A stretch of DNA of 64,000 nt. Origin: Ignelater luminosus (lineage: Eukaryota > Arthropoda > Insecta > Coleoptera > Elateridae). The translations under genes and the position numbers were made by a program. Within the stretch, counting starts at the first letter, position 1. The number at the start of each line of letters is the position of its first letter. The notes under the pieces are model-generated. The model made no database searches. It was not told where the DNA came from and saw only the letters and a list, made by a program, of their open reading frames with translations. Positions 1 through 10,869 of the stretch are shown piece after piece. Where the stretch lies: contig VTPC01091045.1 of the NCBI GenBank assembly GCA_011009095.1, positions 1 through 64,000 on the forward strand, written 5' to 3'.

Positions 1-502
1 TATATATTACATCTTTTATTTTATTTACGTAATATGCTGGTTTTAAGTAATCCAAATTAAAATCCCCAACAATTATAATAGTACCATTGAAATCGATGTT
101 TTCCAGGAAATGATCAAAATATTCAATAAATAAATTAACTTGTGGTGGATGATACAATGTTATTATTAGGTAGCTTTCAGATTGTAACATTAATGTTATT
201 CCTAAAATCCATATAAAAGCATAATTAGTTTCATTTATTATCACTTTATATTTAACTCTTACATTCACATAAAGTGTGACACCTCTTGTTCTCCTGTTGT
301 TAGTGTATGTACTTTCCATATGGTAACCTGGTATTGATAATTCTGATTGACTAATATCTTCGTCCAAATGGGTTTCTGATAGACAAATAATGAATGGCTT
401 AATGCGTTGTACTACAAAAGATATCTCATCCCGATTATTTATAAGCCCTTGGCAATTAAAATATATAATTTTACTTACATCATTAGTTGCTACAGGTTGT
501 AC
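1..502 (-). CDS. LINE ORF2, 5' part: APE-type endonuclease (partial, runs off left edge)
   Basis: On the minus strand one frame stays open from 502 to the window edge. It reads as an endonuclease/exonuclease/phosphatase (EEP) domain of a non-LTR retrotransposon, which nicks target DNA to prime reverse transcription. Visible motifs in order: FNCQGLINNRDEI near the start, the catalytic-Glu motif CLSETHLD, then TRGVTLYVN, LYHPP and VGDFNLDYL, the usual EEP order. The frame opens 12 bases upstream of the ORF1 stop at 490-492, so the two ORFs overlap. No ATG opens it in frame; stop-reinitiation or a start further in is possible. No stop or shift is seen in about 165 codons, so this copy is comparatively young. 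The reverse transcriptase would lie left of the window. Clade is not settled; the ORF1 type suggests a Jockey/I/CR1-like element. Confidence 0.9.
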
Positions 503-1393
503 TTAACTTTTTCCTGCTCTTTATCAACCATCCTTTTGTAGCAGGGACAACTCAAATCTTTCGCTGAATGATTAATATCTAGTTCAATTTTAAATTTGTC
601 CTTCGCAATCATGCAATTTTTGCATTTCAGGTATTCTGCAAGACAATCGGATGCTTTATCTTCTCCACCACATTTGTAGCAAGTGATAATATTTCTACAC
701 TTGCTAGCCTTGTGGTTATATCCACAGCATTTATAACATCTTGTAATATCAACGTATTCATGTGCGTTACACCTTCTCCACCCTAAGTTTATTTTTCCAG
801 TTTTACTAATTCGTTTGTAGGTCTCTGCTTCTACCTCAATTATTATGTTGCCATATTTTTTTTATCGTATTTAGATACTTCTTAACAATTTTCGGTTTAC
901 ACTGTAAGACATCTTTATTTTGCTTGTTTAATGCATCAACAATATCATCATTTTCATACTTGTAAATATCTTCTTCAATACCTGTAATTATAATTTTAGG
1001 CTTTTTAAATTCTCCCTCTACTATTTCATAATTATTACCCAATTTTTCTTCAGCTTTGTTCTTAATTATATTTTTTGAACTTTCATTTGAACAATTAATT
1101 ATTACTCCACCATTCTTAATATTTTTTAAACTTTCAACTCCTACAGCCATTTTAGTTGGATCTAGTTGGATTTTAATGTCGTCTCTGGTTGTTTTATTTG
1201 TTTGATTTTCATCTTTAGGTTTAATTAGTAAAAATTCTTTATTTTTCTTTACCATTTCGGAGTATTTCACTTTTTTTACCGTAAACTGATATCTCTTCGG
1301 TTCATTAACAGATTTTATACACGTACATGTACAGATTGTAATTCCGCACTCACACGTGGCGTGGTTCGCAAAACAAAAATCAGACACACACAT
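490..1393 (-). pseudogene. LINE ORF1 (gag-like, zinc knuckles), one frameshift
   Basis: ORF1 of the same element, an RNA-binding nucleocapsid-like protein. The first part starts at the ATG ending at 1393 and stops at 836-838 (185 residues). It has a cysteine-rich start (CECGITICTCTC) and an acidic/basic body with LIKPKDENQ and KNGGVIINC, typical of insect LINE ORF1. The same protein resumes one frame over from about 850 down to the stop at 490-492. That part carries the zinc knuckles CYKCCGYNHKASKC (C-x2-C-x4-H-x4-C), CYKCGGEDKASDC (His replaced by Asp) and a looser CKNC...NHS...CPC. The only break is in a run of eight A (minus strand) near 853-860; one base fewer would rejoin the frames. It may be a true mutation or a homopolymer sequencing error. 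Confidence 0.88.
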
Positions 1394-1399
1394 TTTTAT

Positions 1400-2865
1400 A
1401 AAAATTGAAACAATTTTGACTTATTCTTTTGCATGTTTTAAGTATATTGAGTATTATGCAACTTACAGCATGTGCAGAGATACGTTTAACTCTATTTTGA
1501 AGCAATTCCATAAGGTTTACCTCAAAAAGTTTTTGTTTCAATAATTTGCTTTGCAATTAGAAACTTGAATGAAACAAGTAGGTACGTAACAAGATTCCTT
1601 TAAACGTGACCATTGAACGTGTAGTGCGAAATAATACTCTACAAAATTTAGTGTATAGTCACGTTGATTTCCAACCAGTAACTGAAATTTTTCCATTAAC
1701 AATGCAATTTCTCAGAAATTTAATTATAGAACAACCAGCAACTTACATCATACGAAATATCTCTAGGGCGTTACCATTACGTATACTGAAATTAAATGAA
1801 ATATCTCTTCAGTATTTAAAACAGAAACTCCATGCTAACTGTTTTCACTGAATTTAACAGCAGAAATTATGAACAATAATTGTCCTATTATAATATAATA
1901 CAATATAAAAGTCACAAATTTAAAGATCATCTTTATCTTAATTCACATGTCTCCGAGATCATAAACTTTCAATACAAATAACAAGCCCAATTGGGATGTG
2001 ATAAACTTGCATTCAGGGAGAAACAGAACAATAGAAAAAGCCGAAATAGCAAGGTGGTTGAGCCAATCTACAAGTATTTAAAAAGAAAAAAAAAAAGAAA
2101 TAACAACTGGTAAAAAGTTTTATACTGAGAATAACAAATGCATAAAATCTTTATTTTTCATAAAACGCTTTTTTCTTATCGGTTTTCTCCTCGATTGTGT
2201 TTTTATAATTTAAACCGTTTTTTAAGACGACTTGTCTTAGCTTTTCACTAATATTCAATCGATATGTTAAATGTTTACCTGGTCTACTTACCTCCTTCCT
2301 GAAGACATGAAAATGCTTTATTATCCAGCTTCCCGTCTGTCAAAATATTTATTTGTAATTTCTGCCTTACACCCCTTGTTAAAAAATAGGAGTTGCCGCG
2401 TTGATTAAAAAACATTATTCTTCTCGGGCCAAGTAATCGTTTTCAGTGGATATTGCATAGTTTGGCTTTCACATACTGCAATTTCTGTAAGTTACAAAAA
2501 ATCGAAATTGATGATACATGCTGGGTGGTCCCGTAACTGCCAGCCATCGAGGACTTGCGTTTTGTCTAGCATTATTGACCCCCTAAATCTCCGTCCATCT
2601 ATGAAGTTGTCTTGGCGAAGGGTTTGTTACTTTCGCCTCTAAATAAAGTACTTGGAGTCCAAGGAAATCCAAGTATGCAAAAAACAAAAAGGGGGTTACA
2701 ATTTTGGCTGATACTTTTTCCTGACCACTGTGTGAGTATCTGTACGTAATACGATATTTTTGCTATAAATGTTTTACTTAGTCTAATGAAGAATTTAAAT
2801 CACCTAAACTTTTGTTTGATTCCGTAACAAACCAAGTTCCTGCCACACCATGCTAATAAAGAACG
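1400..2865. other. no gene recognised
   Basis: AT-rich sequence upstream of the LINE ORF1. The open frame at 1606-1851 (81 codons, plus) has no recognisable motif. A slightly more GC-rich stretch at 2520-2700 could be an old repeat but matches nothing I can name. Confidence 0.5.
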
Positions 2866-2869
2866 TCAC

Positions 2870-3290
2870 TCAAGCGTCTCTCGTCGATTTTGATGATTCT
2901 CACTTATATTGTAAAGCATCGAAGTCTAAAAAACACGTAATTCTTTTTAGCTGCTATAAACGGTTTTATGGGTTGATAATAACCCCTACAGTTAGGATCG
3001 TCGGGCAGTGATTTTGTAGTTTTACGTAGAAGCGTTCATCCGACTTGAATAAAGCCAACGTAAAAATACTTCGTTCAATGACTAATGAAAAAGATCTTCA
3101 GTAAAGGTTTCGAATAAAAATCATAGAGTTGAATCACTCTGAAACACCTTTCAGAATCCTCAAAAAAATCAACGATGCGTTTCCGTTAATAACTCTTCTT
3201 CAGAGGATAGCAACCCTTTGAACGTTGCACGACAAAATCATATAAGATAAAAATTCTTTACAAATGTACGTAGTATATCTCGTGTCAATA
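2870..3290 (+). repeat. long inverted repeat, arm A of pair 1
   Basis: One of four diverged copies of a repeat found here, at 6010-6690 (opposite strand), at 18300-18737 (same strand) and at 20816-21275 (opposite strand). Shared blocks in order: a 'cac(c/t)caag' outer end, the 'gatttt.atgatt' block, 'gtaaagcatcgaa.tctaa.aaac', 'ggttttatgggttgataa', 'gttca.ccgacttgaat.aa.ccaac', 'aggtttcgaataaa', 'gttaataactcttctt' and 'aaattctttacaaat'. Arm A faces arm B head-on about 3.8 kb away. No reading frame of note lies in the arm. Confidence 0.7.
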
Positions 3291-3689
3291 AAACTTTTGG
3301 TGCGTTAGGAATTTTTACTAGAGAGCGGAGCCCCTTCACGTAATCCTAGGTCTAGTATCAGATATAGGAGATTCTACAGTTCATAGAATTCGAAATAGAT
3401 TAACAGCTGATGCCCAGAAATAATTACAATAACTGATAATAATAAATAAAAATTAAAATATGTTCAAAACTTAAAAAGAAACGAAGAAGACGTTTACCAC
3501 TTCATGAACTTTAGAAATTCAGTTTGGTAATATCTTAATGTAAAGAAGTCGTTAAAATATGATATTTACTGCCAGATAATAAATGGTGAAGTACTGTATC
3601 TCTGTAACCCAAAGATCAGGAAACAAACTTGGGCTTTACCCATTTGGCATCATATTTTTCGTTTAAAGAGATATACCATGTCTCCAGTC

Positions 3690-3935
3690 TTGAGAAAGTT
3701 CCAAACTATTAAAAGTTTGTCCACTGCTGGATATTATCCTCCCCTAGTGATTTCTTCGGTATAATGCTGTTTGGTACCATTTATTTCCCGCTGTGTTTTT
3801 GATGTCATCAAGCCATTGCTGTTGGGGTCTACCGACACTTCTCTTCGTTGTTTGAGGTCGCCAAAACAAAATACTACGATCCCATTCGTCTTTAGTTTTT
3901 CTGGATACGTCACTTGCTTAGTTCCATTCTAGTTT
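3690..3935 (-). pseudogene. RTE-like LINE ORF2, C-terminal tail remnant
   Basis: Minus-strand reading gives RSVGRPQQQWLDDIKNTAGN followed by KWYQTALYRR, the usual C-terminal end of RTE-like LINE polyproteins (a K/R-S/R-x-GRP-x-x-RW-x-DDI stretch, then a W and R pattern close to the stop). Upstream of it RPQTTK and DEWDR are also in the same frame. It is only about 80 codons, with stops on either side, and sits directly 3' of the endonuclease remnant at 3959-4480 on the same strand. The reverse-transcriptase part between them is missing. Old and inactive. Confidence 0.72.
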
Positions 3936-3958
3936 TGCCATCCAATTTATTACATGTG

Positions 3959-4480
3959 TTAATTTCGTTTTATTTTTAATTTTGACGTTTGTTTTTCTGT
4001 TCTGAATCCATTATATTTTCCTATAAATTTTGATTTGTTTTCTCTACCTTTTATACCCAATTTTGCATTGAAATTTCCTATTAAGAGGCAAAACTTGGTT
4101 TTCTCTGATGTTCTAGCTGTTAGAATGTCTTGATAAAACTGTTTAGTTTCTTCATCTTTGAACTGTACTTGTTGGTGCATACACCTGAATTACATATTTG
4201 TATTTTGTGTAGTTCTGATAGTTTTAAAAGAATATAGGTTACTCGATTTGATATGGCATTTATGTTTTAGGTTTTTTTTGTTTTTGTTGATAAGTAATGC
4301 TACTCTAACAGTGTATACTGTCTCGCCCTTTTTTATGATATAGAATGTGGCCTGATTTTGGTTCAATACTTTTTCCTCCTGATAGTCTTGTTTACGAAAG
4401 TTTTAGGATATCCCACTTAATGTCTTGCAGTTTTTCTTTTAAATGCACTATGGGTTGTCTGTCTCGGGGGGAGTTTTTGG
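3959..4480 (-). pseudogene. RTE-like LINE endonuclease remnant
   Basis: The frame 3959-4180 (minus) contains FKDEETKQFYQDIL followed by LLIGNFNAKLGIKG, the EEP block usually written GDFNAKVG. The catalytic Asp of that block is Asn here. Upstream, in shifted frames up to about 4480, VALLINKNKK and GVCTNKYSS correspond to the G-V/F-LINK and YAPTS blocks of the same domain. Several frameshifts and stops show it is dead. With the tail at 3690-3935 it forms one internally deleted LINE copy, which lies inside long-inverted-repeat pair 1. Confidence 0.78.
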
Positions 4481-4489
4481 CCACGTTGG

Positions 4490-6000
4490 CCAGACGAGTT
4501 GGTGATTAGGTTAGGTATTACAAATCTTTAATATTTGCCTAAACAGTTATACCGCTGTAACTCGGTCGTCATAACCTCTTTTGTAATAGGAGGATGCACC
4601 ACGAGCAGGTGAGGTTGACAATTGAGTAGGAGAGGCTTTTTGAAATGCATCTCCACCCCATCATGCCCTGCCCTTTCATAGCATCTACACTCCAGCATAC
4701 AATTTTTTATAACATACACACATTTGAAAATGCAATAAGAAATTTTCATCGTTTGGTCCAAGTAAAACGCTACAATAATGATTTTGAACATTGAAGGTAT
4801 ATTCCTACATTCAACGCGCATTCAAAAGTAATATGTTTTTGTGTAGTATCCTGTATATAAAAAGTTATCGGGGGGTTGTTACTGCTTCGGTGGCGAATTT
4901 TAATAAGTGCAAAGAGAAAGTTATTTATCTTGAGAGGGTGGTTAATTAACTAGACTGTAAAAAGTTGTGCAGAGGGAACACGTGTGCTACTGCGTTTTTA
5001 TAATGAATCTTAACAAACTTAACGATGTTAGCAAATGTTAAAGATGTATAGTTTTGGGACACCTAACACCGGGAGCTTCTGCACAGTGTTCCGCTCCCGC
5101 TGCACCCCCTGCATGGTTCTGGGTTCGTTAAAACTTATTTCACCATTTATGTTAAATTATGTGAATTCGCACAACGTTAGCAAAAAGGCGAGGTAATTTG
5201 CAAATAACAAGGGTAATGCGTTTTTCTGTATGCAAGGTGAAATTAAAATAGTTAGAAAAAATTTAATCACCAATTTGGTGAAATTTCTAGTTCAAGGGTT
5301 AGGTAGTTCACTTTTTTCTTCTAACGTTTCAAGACGGTTCTTCGTGCTTCGTGTGATTTTTTATCGTTTCTTTTTTGTTTTACCTGATGTTAAACTGCTA
5401 TTTATCAGCTTTATTTAGTGCGACATAGTTTTAGTGCAATCTCAGGAGTGCAGTTGCAACTGCATAATTGGGAAAGGTCACGATAATAAATTAACAGAAC
5501 TTTTTCAAATGTGATAGTAAGATGACTGCAAATATGCACAATTTCAATTATTTCTTGTTGTTTGTTTTGTGCCGCGGATGGAACCTTGTCACTGAATTAA
5601 TTGATACAATCCCTCAACTGCCATTTTTATAGGAGATGGAATTACGAATGCAGACAACAAATTTAAAGCGACAAAAACTATCACGCTACTCAAGATCAAC
5701 TTCAATCTTTATTATGGTATGATGTCATTGTAAGCAGTTTTTGTGAAAACTTTATGGGGTACACTCCAACGGTTCTCAAAACGTGAAAACACATTCTTTT
5801 CTTCAAAAAAGGGCTTTGTTTAAGTTATGTTAGCGATGGACATCTCTAAGCATCAACAATTGCCCATTAGATTTTTTTTAATTATTTCGATTTTACCCAG
5901 TGTTGCAAATTATCGAAAGGGTTGCTACTGCTTCAGGTTATAAATATACAAAGCAAAATTAATTCAATTTTCTTTTTTATACATCAATAAACATTTAATA
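4490..6000. other. AT-rich interior of inverted-repeat pair 1
   Basis: No gene recognised. Two similar stretches, 'gggttgttactgcttc' near 4874 and 'gggttgctactgcttc' near 5917, lie in direct orientation about 1.04 kb apart and may be ends of another decayed insertion. The open frames at 4528-4821 and 5230-5418 show no family motifs. Confidence 0.4.
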
Positions 6001-6009
6001 AATTTGCCT

Positions 6010-6690
6010 TTGGTAATATAGTAGAATGGGTGTTTTAAAGGGAAAGTTTGTTTCCGTTTGCTATTAGCCAACGTATAAGCTAAAACCTATTTTGCCTCTA
6101 TTATGACCTATACGAGCTTTTAAGATCCCAAACCGCTATTGCCCCAGACTTAAAAAAACGTATATTTTAAGGCGTAGTAAAGGGTAGTAAACAAGTATGC
6201 TGCAGAGTGTTTTCACAACAAACCACTATTTTTATCCTCCCAATAAATAGTGAAATATTTGTAAAGAATTTCTATTTTATATCACTATGCCATGTAGCGT
6301 TCAAAAAAAAGTTGTTAAGATAAACTAAAAGAAAAGTAAACCTAATTTTGAATTACTCTTCCACGTAATCGGTTCTTTAATCAAATTAGTGACATCGTTG
6401 GTTCTTAAGGGAGTTGCGAAAGATGTTTCTGGGTGGCTCAACCCCATGATGTTTATTCAAAACCTTCATTGAAAAACGTTGTTCGTTGTAACAAGCGTTT
6501 TGACGTTGGTCTCATTCAAATCGGATGAATGCTTCAATGTGAAACTGCTGACACCCAACTTTGGGGATGTTATCAATCCTCAAAACCGTTTTTTTTGGTA
6601 GCTAAGGAAAATCACCTGTTTCTTAGATTTCAATGATTTACAACATACGCGAAAATCATCACGATCGGTGAAGAGCACTTGGGTGATATT
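6010..6690 (-). repeat. long inverted repeat, arm B of pair 1
   Basis: Reverse-complement counterpart of arm A. Read on the minus strand it begins 'atcacccaagtgctcttcac' and goes on through 'gttgtaaatcattgaaatct', 'acggttttgaggattgataa', 'catccgatttgaatgagacc' and 'aaattctttacaaatatttc', then into an inner section with 'gtgaaaacactctgcagcat' and 'ggtttgggatcttaaaagct'. It is longer inward than arm A and shares that inner section with arms C and D, so arm A is truncated or more diverged on its inner side. Confidence 0.7.
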
Positions 6691-7083
6691 CCTTGTAAGT
6701 TGTCAATGTATACTTTGTGCTACGTATATTGCTTTTTAATATCAAGCAAGCCCTATTTCTGTCACTCTCGTCGAATACGAGTTCCATCAGCTGCGGCACG
6801 AGAAAATAAACGAATTTCAATAATTTCATATACCTTGCTATCAAAGTTAAATCTTTTAGAATCTTTTATGTATTCTTCTTATTAATCTGGGCAGTGACTA
6901 CTGAGGCCATACGGCCTCGTGAATTTGATTTAAAGCCAGAAACTCTCTTCCAGACTTTAGACTCTAACTCATTTTAGCTTTTTACACTATTTTAAAGTGT
7001 GTTGCTGGTATCGGGTATCTAACGCTCATACTTTTCATGCAAGATTTGTTATTTATTATTTAGCAATAGCGTGGTTAATTAAT

Positions 7084-7108
7084 TTGGTTTGCTTTAAAAG
7101 CAAACCAA
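7084..7108. repeat. short perfect palindrome
   Basis: The sequence ggtttgcttt-a-aaagcaaacc is flanked by tt and aa, giving a 12-base stem around a single central base. It has no neighbouring coding sequence. It could be the centre of a decayed foldback element or chance in AT-rich DNA. Confidence 0.6.
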
Positions 7109-7109
7109 T

Positions 7110-9960
7110 CTGATATTTTCTAAGATTAATTTTATACTTGTCCAAAACAAACTCCTGACTCGTATTGCTTTAAATTTTATTATCGGTAACACTGTATACA
7201 CTTTTTAAATGCGTGTATTAAAGGTATTGAATGCATTTTATATGTCTTGTTTGTGTCAGATTGGCTACTGTTTCAAAAGGGCATCTGATTATTGGAGTAA
7301 TTCAAGGTAAGTCCAATTTCACCCATTTCTGTGGATGTCATTTTCGATGCAAGACCGAGAAACTTTTCTTGCTAGAATTTTTTAGCTCTGATCTTATTCT
7401 TTAGAAGTATCAATACATGTAACGAACAGCCTTGCGTGTTCACTTTATTAAGACGTGCCAAGTCATCTATTCATTATATTATTTCATTACCAGTCAAGGC
7501 AGCAAGGTTTATTACATCGCCAGGACAGACTTCCGTATTTGGCACCCACAAATCTATGTGGTTACTCCAAACACAAATGTTTCTGACACGACAATTTCTT
7601 TCGTAACAGACCTGAAGAAATAGATAAATTTACTTCATTTTGCAGGATTTTTTATTTTTATTGTAGTTTAACAAAAGATAAAGGAATTTGAAGGTTTTCT
7701 TGGATCCGTCGGTTTATGGTAATACTGAGTTGGAGGTTGAACTAAAAAAAAGCTTACTAGCGGAATCTTATTACTTGTATATCAATTTCTTCATGCGCAG
7801 CTATAAAGAGCTTTTTACATTATTTTTCCTTCACAGGTATGTATTCTATTTTTTAGTGAAAATTTTGAATATGACACTAAATTCAATTTCTTCTCATTTC
7901 TTTTGCAGCTCGGGTATTACTTAGCTAAATAATTAATATTTGAAAACATGCAATTTGTTAGCAAGTATCTCTTTATATAATATACCCATAAGGTCTAGAC
8001 ACTTAAAATTATGAGTTTTATTTTATCTAAAAAAGCTGCAAACAAATATTAATTATTAATTATACTACACCAAATATCCAAATGTTAAATAATTAAATTT
8101 ATAACGCGAGCAGTTCATATCTAGTATATTTCTGTCTGTTAAAAGCTTCAAAGCACGATTAAATAAACGAAATACGAATTTGTAAAAGTGGACGATAATA
8201 TAATTTACTTATGTGTCGTAGTTTTGCGACTGTGCAGAACATCGTGTGAGGTAAATTAGAAGCTTTAATTAATGAATGTTGTGCAAGCAGTATACAGGGT
8301 GCTAATTACAAGTCCCATAAACCATGTACCAAGTGGACTGGACATGGCTTTTAACCTCGTTCAGCTCATTTCCCCTTTGAACACAGTTTAATCGATTTGA
8401 ATTCGTAAATGGTGTATTAAATGTAGATTACCTACTTACAATGTAATATTACATTTGTAAATGTGTTTGTTATAAAATATTTTATGTCCACTTAATGTAA
8501 AATATGTTTCTAATTATATCGACACTTGTAGTTAAAAGGTAATAGATATTAAAGAGTTTAGCTTGATTTGTGTTTTCAATAAAACCGTAACTTAGTATAA
8601 AGGGAAAAATAATTAAAATTATTGAAGAAAGTATTTTAACGCGAAATAAATTACGCTGTAATCTCAAAACTTTTATATTGTTTAATATTACAATATTGCA
8701 AAGTTACGCCGTATATCGAGTGAATGTAAAATGCATATGAATAAATTGCAAACAAATAAGTGACATAATATACTACTAAAATAAAATATTTAACAACTCT
8801 CATAAATACACGTAAAATAAAATGTATGCGTGGGAGTATTTGATTACATCAATAACAGGTGAAAGCGGTGAAGTGAATCAGAAATCAATTCCTGGTCATG
8901 TTTTAGCTATTCGTATTTCAGCTTTATTAATATTGATACAATTTATTCAGCTGTTGTTTTCTTTAGAGTAGTACACGATTGCCGCAACAGTCAGTTTAAA
9001 TATTCATATTTAAAGTTTCTATTTCTAATATTAGCAGTACTTACAAATATCACAAGCTTACAAATTTTGTTCTTTGTATTTTAAAGACGAAAAAGTTCTA
9101 TCGTAGGAGATGCATAGATAAAAAGGTCGAATGAAAAATATATCAAAGCAACTTCTTTAATGATTCTGAATAGTTGCATAAATTTTTTCTTATCTATTTA
9201 ATATTAACATAAACATAAGACCACCAAATTAGATATGTTGAGCGAAAGTATTAACCGTAATCCTATAATTAACATAGTTAATCTTTCATAATAGTAGATA
9301 ATAAAAATGATACTTATTGCTACCATTTCATCAAACTAATTGAATTCATATGATTGAGATTTAGCATAATGGGAGGCAAGAAACCCGCAACATCTCAAGA
9401 ATAAACATTTTTATAATTAAAAAGCGCAGGATATAATTTTCAAATTTTGAATTGCTTAAGATGTGTAGTTGATTTACAATTGCAAATTTTCCTTATGTAC
9501 ATTATCTCAAATTAGTAGATATTAAAAATGTTTAGTAATCTTTTTCCACTAAAAATTTCTGAAACACTTAACACGCCCTTGTAAAGAGAAGAAATTGTCA
9601 ATAAGGTAATTTTATACAGTGTGAACGCCGGCTGTTGAACGTTTTAAATAAAAATTTTCTGTTCATCTGAGGCCAAAATCCTCAGATACGTCAACCTTAT
9701 TTCCCAATGAGGCATTTATTCGAATGATTACCATTACCCCCCGATGATGTCATCAATTTTTTTTAATGGGAACTCCCATTTCTTCTTACAGATTCTTGAT
9801 TCTCTTAAAGATTCCGCGTACGGCTAGCATACAATTATGTCAGTGGTGTAACTACAAACTAATTTATTCCAAATAGAAAAAGTACGCAATAAATAACAAA
9901 CGAAACCAAGTAAACAGAAACCCATATAATTATTGGCAAAAGGAAAGTCTCTGAATAAAC
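7110..9960. other. no gene recognised
   Basis: AT-rich. The open frames at 7432-7623 and 7688-7924 (plus) lack recognisable motifs. At 8293 the string 'tatacagggtgctaatta' resembles the outer end of a TA-inserting transposon, but no partner end was seen. Confidence 0.45.
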
Positions 9961-9961
9961 T

Positions 9962-10640
9962 TGTATAACACGCGCCAAGCATATCTACGGTAATCGCTCG
10001 GATTTCGTTTCGGATCCTTTCTTTGGTTTATTAAAATAGATTTTACTTTTAAGATATCCCCACAAACAAAGTCCAAAGGAGTGAGATAAGGAGACTAAGC
10101 CGGCCACTCAATCGTTCCTCGTCTCCCAATCCAGCGACCTGGAAACACTTTATTCAAATAGTCCATAACACGATAAAGGGTGGAAAGGGGTGCTTTATCA
10201 TGCTGGTACCACAAATTAGTATTAGAAACATTGGGTTCTTCATTATCTTGATACAACTCAACTACAGCCGGAACTAGATGGTCTCTCAGAAGTTCTAAAT
10301 ACTTTTCACCTGGTAAAATTTGTTCAGTAAAATAGGGGCCTAAAATTCTATTGCTGATAATGCCCAGCCAAACATTCAATTTTTCGAGGATATTGAGTAT
10401 GGGCCTCCATCATCCAGTGTGGGTTTTGGGGTGTCCAATAGCGAAAGTTTTGTTTGTTAACCGCCCAGTTAAGACAGAACGTCACTTCGTCAGAAAAGAT
10501 AATCCGCTTGACAAAATCAGTATCAGCATTACATCTCTTCATCATATTATCGCAAAATTGAAATCTACGATCTGGATCATCTTCGTTTAGTTTTTGAACT
10601 AAACTCACATGCCATTTAACTTTGTTTTCATTTTAACTGA
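9962..10640 (-). pseudogene. Tc1/mariner-superfamily transposase remnant
   Basis: Cut-and-paste DDE transposase of the insect type, broken. Minus strand, N- to C-terminal: LNEDDPDRRFQFCDNMM, then IIFSDEVTF (first catalytic Asp in FSDE), VNKQNFRYW, NPHWMMEAHTQYP. A frameshift near 10370-10385 follows, then NVWLGIISNRILGPYF, WYQHDKAP (second catalytic Asp region, normally QQDGAPPH), FPGRWIGRRGTIEWPA, an in-frame TAG where Arg is expected, SPYLTPLDF, a second frameshift, and WGYLKSKIYFNKP. About 220 residues of a usual 340 or so; the N-terminal helix-turn-helix part is not seen. The order of motifs is unmistakable; the copy is inactive. Terminal inverted repeats were not found. Confidence 0.9.
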
Positions 10641-10748
10641 ATTTATAAAAAAGTTGCTAATACCTCTCTAGGTACGTATAGAAATAATCCATGGTTGAAT
10701 AACTGATAAGATTTTAAACAACTTCCCGCTTTGATGCTGTTTTTGCAG

Positions 10749-10853
10749 AAAACACCATCACCATCTGAAGAAGCGGAATATTTTGGAAAATATGATTTTG
10801 AGAATGTGGCTATTCCACAAACGGATAGTGAATGGGATGGTTTAACAATGTAG
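10749..10853 (+). CDS. probable last coding exon of an unidentified host gene
   Basis: A pyrimidine-rich acceptor (ctgtttttgcag, ending at 10748) is followed by 34 open codons and TAG at 10851-10853. The peptide begins KTPSPSEEAEYFGKYDFENV and ends TDSEWDGLTM. It is acidic, of mixed composition and unlike the translated AT-rich background, and it matches no transposon family I know. A poly(A) signal AATAAA overlaps closely at 10856-10861. The S/T-P-S-P-S-E-E start suggests a phosphorylatable, disordered tail. Upstream exons were not identified in the window. I do not recognise the protein. A chance open frame after a chance AG is the alternative, made less likely by acceptor, composition and poly(A) signal together. 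Confidence 0.55.
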   Translation, partial: KTPSPSEEAEYFGKYDFENVAIPQTDSEWDGLTM

Positions 10854-10855
10854 TA

Positions 10856-10861
10856 AATAAA
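10856..10861 (+). terminator. poly(A) signal AATAAA after the 10749 exon
   Basis: Canonical hexamer two bases after the stop codon of the preceding exon. AATAAA is common by chance in such AT-rich DNA, so the support comes only from its position. Confidence 0.35.
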
Positions 10862-10869
10862 TAATTTGT

